A stretch of DNA of 64,000 nucleotides from Euryodendron excelsum (lineage: Eukaryota > Streptophyta > Magnoliopsida > Ericales > Pentaphylacaceae): positions 34,895,001 through 34,959,000 of the forward strand of contig CM065388.1 of assembly GCA_033060915.1 (NCBI GenBank), given 5' to 3'. The notes under the pieces were generated by a model. That model was given only the letters and a program-made list of their open reading frames with translations, was not told the origin of the DNA and did no database searches. Positions 55,210 to 64,000 of this stretch are shown piece by piece. How positions within the stretch are numbered: position 1 is the stretch's first letter; every line of letters starts with the position of its first letter. A program made the translations under genes and the position numbers.

Positions 55210-56500
55210 AATAACAATTTGGTAAGGGTAGAATACGCCCTATAGTCGATTGAAGATCTTGTGCCACTTCAGGATCCCGATCCCTCAAGAGTGGGAAGCC
55301 AGCGGAGATGGAGCTAGGACCAACCTATAGTTTCTTGGGGCTTGCCTTGCCCATGGGGTAAGGAAAAGAAAGAAAAGGTGCAAGGTGAGGGAATATCGAG
55401 AGGTAGAATAGGTGAAATGCCCCTTCCTTTTCTGAGAAGCCCTTTTATGACCATAAAGGATAGAGGACCGTTCACCTTTGGAAACTTAGGTACTTAAGTC
55501 CTTTTAGGGAAAGCGTCCCGTCCGCTGGAATGAGCAGTAGTAGGATCTTATTGTTGGAAGCTCAGCTCACGTCCGAACAGGTCTGGAGCGCCTCGCAACT
55601 AACTTGCTGCAACGAAAACAAAAAAAAAGGGTGACTCCACTTCTTACTAATAAGGGAAAAGCCCTTACTTAGATAGTATTTATGAGAATGGAAGCAATTT
55701 GGCTACAAGGGTCATTGCTACCCATGTTCATCAATGTCCTTTTGACCTACAAGCTCAATAATTTTCTCACTCTTTGTTTTGCAATTAGACTCTCCAGCCT
55801 CTTGTTTCTTTCCATCTTTGTAATCCCAAGATCAACTAGATGCGGGTATCCAATCCCACACTAAGATGTCTAACAGATTTCTGGGCCCTAGCGAATGGCC
55901 GAGCCTGGAAGGATGCAAAGAGACATTCTGATCAATGAGTGATGCACTGTAAAGCTCCTAATATTTTTCTCTAATTTTTGGATGATTTGGAGAGGAATCC
56001 CTTTTTTTATGTATGTGAAGTTTCCATTGCAAGTTTTCCATTTGTCATTGTCTGCAGTATAATTTTCCTTTAAGGGAGAGTTCACCAATTCCCTTACCTT
56101 ATCAAAACGTTCACTCATAAGCATTTGACTTTATTCAAGATCAAATTTCATCTGTCGATACAATGCGGCATGCCTTTCAACAAAATATTTTGGAAGGCAC
56201 CCTTCATTTTTTTAGGGACATTAAACAGAACGGTTGTTCATTGGTCTAGTCCGGTCATTGCTTATCTCTTTCTTCTCTATCGGTGAATTGGGGGAAAGAG
56301 TGCACCAATAAGGGGAGGTGAAAAAGCAAGAAATAGGGAAGTAGAGTAGTTGGCACACGCTGGTCAATCCAGTAGAGTGATGCACTGTAAGTTTTCCTTG
56401 TTGAGTCAAATTAAGCCGCATGCTCCATTTTTGGTGGTGCACTTTTGACAATTCTATTAAGTTTAAGCCTTGCAACCATAGTCCACTTAGAATCTAATGT
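55210..56500. other. Possible organellar-type (mitochondrial) DNA insertion
   Basis: Base composition and style change here: less AT-rich, non-repetitive phrases such as GCGTCCCGTCCGCTGGAATG, GGCTTGCCTTGCCCATGGGG and GGAAGTAGAGTAGTTGGCAC, which look like plant mitochondrial intergenic DNA. No organellar gene or tRNA could be identified, and short ORFs (55888-56124, 56221-56475, minus) match nothing I know. This is an impression from composition, not a demonstrated match. Confidence 0.35.
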
Positions 56501-56762
56501 TAATGAAATAACAATATTGAAAAAATCATATTAGTGGTAAAGAAAGAGCTTAATTAACCTAATGATATGCTTAACAGGGGTAGTGTATTATTCAAGAATG
56601 TCATGTGGAAGGTATGTAGCTTGTAATAAAGTAACTTTTTGTCCTCGTCTTGGGTATACACAATAGCCTTTGTCTCACTTTTTAGCTTTTCTTTCCTAGT
56701 AAGGTTTAGCATTTACATCCGATGAGGAAAGCATAGCTATCTGAACTAGACCGAATTAGTTG

Positions 56763-59700
56763 TGTAAGCACCCCATTTTTGCCCGCTCGGCAATCTCTAG
56801 CTTGACTGAACTCCCTTTCAAAACTCCGTAGGCACATTCAAACCCAAATCAACTTTCAGATCCCTATCCAATCAATCAATCGCTTCTCAGATCCGCTAGG
56901 TCCAACAGAGGCCTAATAACCAAACCTGCCCCTTGGGTCTCCAGGCACATCTTTGAAAAAGTTCAAAATTTCTCAAGACGGTAAGTCCACTCTTCCAAAA
57001 TGTTCCTAGACAGTTAGGCATTCTCAATACGCCATCCTAACTAATTCTGGTCCCGTTCAGTCAACCCCGGTCAAAATGACCATTTTACCTCTAGGCACCC
57101 CAACACAATACAAGTCCCTCCAGACGGTAAATACACTTTTCAGAACTATCCCCAGATAGTTCGGCATGTTTAGTATGCCACTCCAATCCATCTAGACCCT
57201 TTTCGATCAATTCTGGTCAAAATGGCCATTTTACCCTTGGTGGCTCAAGCACACCCCAAAACCACACTAGGTCTGGGTACCAAACCGGCAGATCTTATCA
57301 TACACCTATGTTCAATCCAAGGTGAGCCCCGTGACTCTAAACACTTCCAAGTTAACGAAAGTCCCCTGGAGTGTCTCGTAGATGCTCCGCTAGGGTTTTT
57401 TTTTTTTCCAAATTCCTGGGCTATAACGTATCGTCAAATGACTTGAGAAATGCGTAAATTAAGGAATTCCCAAAAGCTTGTCCATAGGTCTTTCCATCGA
57501 TATAGCTCAATTGAATAGATCACTTCCCGAATCCCCCGATCACATGGCTCGAAAATTATCACTTTTAGTAACCCCTGGAGCGTTTCATAGATGCTCCACC
57601 AAGGTTATCTTTTCCTCCAATTCCCTAATTATAACGCATCGTCAAACGACTTAAGAAATGCATAAATTAGGAAATTCCTGAGAGTATTTCCATAACACTT
57701 TCCATTGGTACGGTCCAACCGAACAGATCACTTCCCGAAAGCTCTAATCACGTGGCTCAAAAACTGCTACTTTTCAATATCCACGAAGCGTATCACTGAC
57801 GCTCCACAAAAATGTATTTTAATATGCATTTCCCGAGGCAATATCTCACTCTTCTGAACACCTTTCAAGCTCCCCGAAGATTATTGGTTCTTGAGAAACA
57901 CTGGGAGAACATTGTGGACGGGATCAATATTCCTGACTCCTTCCTAGATTGCACAATTATCAATGCAAAGTTAACACGAAAATTCTTGGCGGCAGAACGT
58001 ATGCTACATGCACCCAGATTATGATCAAATCGATCAAGACTTTGATTGTTCCCTAAGTTGAGTCGAGCAGAATTGGCACATGTGCGCACCAGGGCAAAAA
58101 TTGCCTTGGCGCATGTGTACATGCACCAACCCTCTCTAGTTTGCCTACAAATATAAGCCTCCCCCTCTGCATATTTCAGAATCGAAATCAACAACGAAGC
58201 TCTGCAGAAATAGCCTCTGAACTCCGAAATTCTATATACACATCACCCTCCAAGCATCTAAGTTAGATTCAACCTCTCTATAACCTATACACTCCACCTA
58301 CAAGGCTTCCAATGCTATAGAAGAGCCATTTCCAGCCCCTTCAAGCCTCTCTAAGGCCATTTAAGTTTAAGACAAGGCATTCATAGAAGCTTGAAAGTGG
58401 TTTAAAGACAAAGGTGATATTCTCTTTTACATTTTGTCATCCCCACTCTTTTCTTCTCCCTTTTAGCCTACTTAGGCTATTTTTTATTTTAAACCCCCAT
58501 CTTCTACCCCCGATTCTTGCATACTTGAAATAAATGAACTCCTAGTTCATGCCTAAAGGAAAGCTTATGAGAGCCACCATGTAGGGGGATCTCTCACTAG
58601 CCTACTTTAAGATGGCATGACCTTGGAGCGCCTTGCAATTTGCTGTGGCATATAGCCTTGTATGATTTCATGACCCCTCTTTGCATATGGTAACCATGTT
58701 CATGTATTGCATGCTTTGCCTCATTTTCATATTCATCATCATTTTTCAAAAACCTTTACTATCTCATTTTTATGTATTTTTCAAATTCCATATTCAAGTG
58801 TTTGCCTAAAAATGGTTCTAGGAGTTGGTTCCTTGAAGTCTAGGCCAAACTCTTAATTTTCACACCTTAGAAAACCCCCCTTAAGTCCCTTGACTTCATT
58901 TTGCATTATCTTATTTTACAATCTTCAAGTTGCATTAAAATGGTTTTCAAACCTTGTATTTCACTTCGATTTTCAAAGTTTTGCTCTATTGAGTTTTGTG
59001 ATTGAAATGGTCCCCATGGAACCCTCCTTTGAGTGGTCTCCTCATTTATTGACCATGAGGACCCTAGCTCACTAGAGTGGTTTTCCACACCCCCAAAAAT
59101 GGTTTTCAAAACAACCCTCTTTAAGAAGGGTTCTCAAAATTTCATTCTTTTTAATTTGCATAAAAATGTTTTCTCAAAACTATCATTTTCATCTTGATTT
59201 TTAGAAGCTTTGCTCTCTCGAATATTGTGGTTGGAATGGTCCCATGGAGTCCTCTTTGAAGTGATTTCCCTCAAATCAACCATGAACTTTTATTTTTTTA
59301 GAGTGATTTTCAACATCTTAAAAGTGGTTTTGCGAAACCCCCTTTCCAAAATAATTTTTAAAAGTTCATTCTCTTTAATTTCCAATTAAAGAAGTCTTCA
59401 AAACTATCTACTCAATATTAATTTTCACAAGTTTTACTTTCTTGAGTTAGTGGTTGAAATGGTTCTAAGGCAACCCTCTCTTGAAAGGTTTCCAAATACC
59501 AACCATATGAACCCAACACTCAATTGAGTGGTTTTTATAAAATGGTTTTGAAAACACATTTTCAAGTTTCATGCATAAAACTACTTTTCCAAAACCATTA
59601 GGTCCAAACTCTAGTTCAAAATCACTTTCCAACCTTAGGTTAAGTTAACCCTAGTTGTCCAACCCTAAGTTAACCTAACCCGAATCAGTTAACCCTAGGT

Positions 59701-61579
59701 CACATTAACCCTAGGTTAACCTAACCCGAGTTAGTTAACCCTATATCACCTTAACCCTAGGTTAACTTAACCCGAGTTAGCTAACCTTAGGTTACCTTAA
59801 CCCTAAGTTAACCTAACTCTAATTAGTTAACCCTAGGTCAATCCAACCCTAGTCCAATCTAACCTTAGTTGTCCAATCCTAAGTTAACCTAACCCGAATT
59901 AGTTTACCCTAGGTCAACTCAATCTAGGTTAGTGAGCTTCAAGGTTCCAATTCAAAGACCCCTTTTCAAATAATCTTTCAATTCAAAAACCATTTTCATG
60001 ACATACTTTCAAAAATATCCTACTCTCTTGAGATTTCAAAAATCAACTCCAAAACCTTTTTAAATTTTCCCATACTCTATCTTCCAAAATGCTTCCAAGA
60101 AGTTCTCTTAAACTTGTCTCGAATAAAATGGCTAGACACTTAACATTTTGAAAAACCTATTTTCAAAATGTTTTCAAGAACTCACAACCCTAAAGTATCC
60201 CTAACCTTTCATGGTTAGGAATTCCAAGGGAATGTGATACATTAAAATACAACCTCTAAGGTTGTCCATATTAGGGTTCCAAAATCCTAAGCGCTTTCAA
60301 AACCCCCTTTCGAAAATGATTTTCAAACATCACATTATTAAAGCAACCTTAATCTTTTCATGATTAGGATTGATCAAGTATAAGTGAGATATTCAAGAAG
60401 AGTTCTATAACCCTATAGTTTTAAAAACCAAAAGAGAAGTTTGTAGTCCTTTTTTTCAAATTTGTTTTCAAAACTCATAGCCCTAAATGAGTTTAGTTCT
60501 TTATTGACTAACCTCTTAAAGGTAATGAAACATTAAACATGTCTTTCAATAAGGTATTCAAAAACTACTTTCAAAAGCTTTTCGAAGATAAGTTCACAAG
60601 AACATTTCCAATTCAAACTCTACCTCCGAAGTTTTCAAAACAATACTTCTAAACATTTCCAAAACTCCCTTGAGTTAATTTCAAAAACGTTTAAAATCAT
60701 CTTCAAATCTGACTTCCAAAACATTTTAAACATCTCAAGTTCCATTTCAAAGGCATTTTTCTAAAACTCTCAAATTTTCTTTTTTCCAAAGACCTCAAAG
60801 GATCTTCAAACTTTTCTAAAGACCCCAATGTGTCTTCAAAACATTCCAAAGGCCCCAATGCATCTATTTTTCTATCTAGCCATTGCCTGAACGACGAATG
60901 ACTTGATTCTTGCCAAATTAGATACATAGACAACCTAAAATGGTGCGGTCATAACTTTTATTTAAAGTCAAGTTCCCTTTTCAAAAGCTTCCATCAAATC
61001 TAAATTTTCATCTCAAATCACTTCAAAACTTTCTATTTTCAAAAATGTGCATCATGCATCATTCATCTAAAAAGTGATGACCAAATCCATTTTTCAAAAT
61101 TATAAAGTGGATAATAGTAACCGGTTATTCAAGTGAGTGAACCAAGGGTGATTAGATATGTAGGTACCGAAAGGGCGGTGTAGGGTGATGCTCTTAGGAT
61201 CCAGCCCCCCGACCATAGATTTTTAGTTTCAAAGATCAATTCGGAGTCATGTTTTCAAAAGGGCTTTAAAACATTTTAAAAGATTGCTAAAAACCTTTTT
61301 TTTTCAAAAAAAAAAAAAAATCTTCTTAAGAAGAACACTCTCAAAATGATTTCAAAAAACCTAAGTTTAGTTTTCGGATTATACTTAGTTTTAGGTGACC
61401 TAACACATCTTTAACTATGTTAGGTGGCAACTCCAAACTTTTTTCAAAAGTCCTTGTTTAAGTCAATTTCAAGATCAAACCTAGTCGCACTCGTCCTTTT
61501 AGGAGGATGAGTTCTAACGAGAGAGTACTATACTTTTTTCTGAGCCAATAAGGCTTGATGCAAAAACTGGGGCGCAACA
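56763..61579 (+). mobile_element. Giant solo LTR, copy D (Ogre/Tat-like)
   Basis: 4,817 bp, starting TGTAAGCACCCCATTTTTGC and ending TGGGGCGCAACA, with a near-perfect target duplication (AGTTG at 56758-56762, GGTTG at 61580-61584). No coding sequence. It lacks the tandem array found near the 5' end of A and C and runs straight from a ~190-bp 5' block into U3, explaining its shorter length. A TATA-like box is near 58147-58157, the G-depleted body at about 58680-61080, the GGTTAACC minisatellite at 59630-59930, and the 3' block with GGTACCGAAAGGGCGG and TTAGGTGGCAACTCC (61160-61435). Closest to copy C. Confidence 0.87.
59630..59930 (+). repeat. GGTTAACC-type minisatellite in LTR copy D
   Basis: Seven or so diverged units of ~40 bp built from TTAACCCTAGGTTAACCTAA and CCCGAGTTAG. 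Reverse-complement partner of 29290-29560 in copy C. Confidence 0.82.
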
Positions 61580-62063
61580 GGTTGGTTCAACCAGTTAAAT
61601 CAAACCTGAATTGGTCCAGTTTAAATAACTTATCAAAATACATATGAACTGGGTTGAACCTAAAGAATTGGCCGAAATTTCATAAAATTGGTTAACCGGT
61701 CAGTATACAATAAAACTGACAGGTTTTAAAAAAAAGGTTAACATGGCACAAATTGCTCATGATTTAAAATTATTTATTTTATAAAAACATGTCTTTTGTG
61801 GTATTTTGATGAAAAGTAAAATAAAAAAATAAAAACTTTTAAACTAAAAAAAATAGAAAGAAAGAAAGAGGAGGATACGAGAAAAAAAGGACAAGGCAAA
61901 TAATGGACATTTTTCTCTTTTTGCTTACTTTGCGTTGTCTAGTTTTAAATTTTTTTCTACATGCTTTTAAAATTATAATTAGATCGATATGACGATATAT
62001 GTATTGTAAAAAAAATAATTAAAACACAAAAACTATAAACTAAAACCAGAAGTAGTAAAAATA

Positions 62064-62440
62064 AAGATGAAAAATAGGATGGTATTGAAAGAAAAAAGAA
62101 AAAAAGCTCAGGCAAATAACACACATTAGTCTCTTGATAATAATGCACACTATTGTAAAGTTTTACATTATTTCTTTTAAAATAAAAATATAAGTGAGCT
62201 TTAGATAAATAACTATTAAGTTGGGGAGATTACTAATAAAGATACTATTAAGTTGGGGAGATTACTTATAAAGATGAAAATAGGATGGTATTGAAAGAGA
62301 GAAGAAAAAAATTTCCGGCAAATAATGCACATTATTCTCTTAAAAATTTACATTATTGTAAAGTTTCACATTATTTCTTTTAAAAATAAAAATACCGGTG
62401 AGCTTTTGATTAATAACTACTTTAAGTTGGGGAGAAAAAA
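62064..62440. repeat. Tandem duplication within the inverted-repeat element
   Basis: Two ~190-bp direct copies sharing AAATAGGATGGTATTGAAAG, GGCAAATAA, TACATTATT and TTAAGTTGGGGAGA, plus a small inner duplication ACTATTAAGTTGGGGAGATT at 62211-62260. A shorter third match is near 61895-61910. Confidence 0.75.
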
Positions 62441-62653
62441 AAGACCTCTTAAATGCATTTATAAACATTTATTTTTATACTTTTTTTTATAAATAAGGAT
62501 TTATTTTTTTATACTTGTGTTGAGTTATTGTATAAAAATAAGTATCATTTAACCCATTAATAATTTTTAGTTTATTATTTTTGTTTGATGACCGGTTGAA
62601 CCATTGAATTAGTGACTTGAACGTTCAACCACCTATCAAATTTTGATAACTAT

Positions 62654-64000
62654 AAAGGGAAGAGCTCAATTTCCTAGTAAGGCTAGTCTTCATAAGATTA
62701 CTTTTTCGTTCTTTGCCTTTTAGATTATTAAACAAAAGGCCAACCTTATTGTTGGGAACAAAATGATCTTCTCAGAATAAGATATAACAATTAAAACTTA
62801 AAGTAACGGACAAAAATATAGGAATAATGTAGACAAATGAAGTCTTTATATATACCAAAAGGGTCTATTGAGGTCAAGGAAAATAAAGAGTAGGTCAGGA
62901 TAGTAGCGTTCCATCTAGCTTCCATCTAGCTAAGATGTGGGAAGACACATGGTTTCGTGGGTCAACCGCGTTGAACAACGCCAGGCCCCGCAAAGCTTAG
63001 TGGGGTGAGTGGAACCCAAACCCAAACCTTTGATGGACTCGGGCCAGAGGTGGTTTTATTGCTGAAGCTGGACTTGGGTTGAAAGTTCGAGCTGTAATCC
63101 AATCCAACTCTCCCAGTCCGTTGACCAATGCGTCATTGGACCTTGGAGCGTACGCAAACAATGCCGGGACTTCCAAAGCAATTTTTTTTTTTTTGGGATA
63201 ATTTATAATTTACCCCTTGATTTTGAGTGAAAATCAAATGATTTTATCTATATTATTATAAATAGTAAAATTTTATTTAATTTTATACTATTATAAATAG
63301 CAAAACGCTATTTAGTATTTAAACTTTAAACTTCTGATGCTTTATCTCATAATTTTAAATTTATTAGTCATAAAAATAAATATGTCCATGTGCTATTGGA
63401 TGTATATTTAATTTCAACAAATTATGGACAATGATATAAGATAAAAGTTTAAACCTAACAAATTTTATCTTTTGTGCTATATGTGTTACAAGTTGATTGA
63501 TCGCAATATAACACTATGTCTTTTAAATATTATATTATTGAGATATGTCTTAATTTTATTAGGTCTTTATCATTAATTTAAACTTTTGTTATCACTATAA
63601 CTTTCATGTTTTGGCTCATCACTAGAAGCTGAAACCATATCTATCTTTTTCATTATTCATGAATTCTAGATATTTGCTTTAATCAAGTCAACGGAATTTT
63701 GGGATCGATTGCATCTTTTTTATATAATCCATGCTAAGGTAATAATAATAAAAATAAGGTTCATATGATATATAATAATGCAGCTTTCCTTAAAAAATTT
63801 AGGACAGAGCACGGGATTACTGCTAGTAATTCAAAAATAAATATATAACCTCTTGTTGTTTGATTGGTGTTATACAGCATGATAAATCTCACCACTGTGT
63901 TTTTGGCAAGAAATCGTCACGAGTATGGAAACTAGAGAAAAAATTTTAAGAGTTAGAAATGATAAATCCATTCAAACAAACTATATTTGTTAAAGAAATT
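62654..64000. other. Non-coding stretch at the right edge
   Basis: No gene or repeat recognised. It contains a moderately GC-rich patch (62925-63180) and then AT-rich DNA with a poly-T run near 63182-63194. Confidence 0.5.

Larger units (their letters stand above)
56733..62653. mobile_element. Inverted-repeat element split by LTR copy D
   Basis: The left part (56733-56762) and right part (61580-62653) join at the copy D duplication. The left end reads TAGCTATCTGAAC and ACCGAATTAGTTGGTTCAACC across the join; the right end, read on the other strand, gives TAGTTATCAAAAT and AATTCAATGGTTCAACCGGT. About 1.1 kb without the LTR, AT-rich, non-coding. GGTTCAACCGGT-type ends are common in plant MITE-like repeats. 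No target duplication was checked with confidence. Confidence 0.45.

Overview
This window looks like nuclear, repeat-rich (pericentromeric or heterochromatic) DNA from a flowering plant, probably a dicot. The evidence is an AT-rich base composition, the near absence of intact reading frames, and decayed plant LTR retrotransposons of recognisable lineages: SIRE-like Ty1/copia, Athila-like and Tat-like Ty3/gypsy, and a family of giant LTRs resembling Ogre/Tat types. The only host-gene material is a broken receptor-kinase (PERK-type) pseudogene. I cannot name the species. No intact protein-coding gene, rRNA, tRNA or CRISPR array was found.

Layout. 1-5349: the 5' halves of two SIRE-like copia elements, both on the minus strand, with the left one inserted into the gag of the right one. 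5350-8176: PERK kinase pseudogene exons between two ~275-bp direct repeats, followed by a hAT-like MITE (8177-8523). 8532-13799: AT-rich non-coding DNA with a nested inverted-repeat element (9138-10245). 14063-27551: an Athila-like element on the minus strand, broken by a 5.39-kb solo LTR (copy A, 15125-20515, in the integrase zinc domain) and a 2.16-kb copia-like solo LTR (23960-26119, in gag). 27603-45438: a second giant LTR (copy C, minus), split by a 12.4-kb Tat-like gypsy element (30273-42649) whose own 3' LTR carries another 2.14-kb copia-like solo LTR (30711-32854). 45727-50885: giant LTR copy B. 50891-53964: copia LTR remnants, with a polypurine tract and a 3' LTR. 54786-55030: a giant-LTR fragment (E). 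55210-56500: possible organellar-type DNA. 56733-62653: an inverted-repeat element split by giant LTR copy D (56763-61579). 62654-64000: no recognisable feature.

The strongest direct evidence is a set of target-site duplications fixing seven insertions: CCCAC (A), TTTGT (B), A/GGTTG (D), AAAAC (Tat element), TTTGC and ATCTC (the two copia-like solo LTRs), and an 8-bp near-match for the MITE. Together they give a relative order of insertion.

The most noteworthy observations are: (i) a four-copy family of 4.8-5.5-kb LTRs with no internal coding DNA, covering about a third of the window, with variable minisatellites, a conserved TATA box and a long G-depleted transcribed part; (ii) an antisense extra ORF with its own TATA box and an intron in the Tat element; (iii) repeated stops at positions where the families carry Trp or Gln, fitting C-to-T decay of methylated DNA. 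I see no new enzymatic or defence system here.
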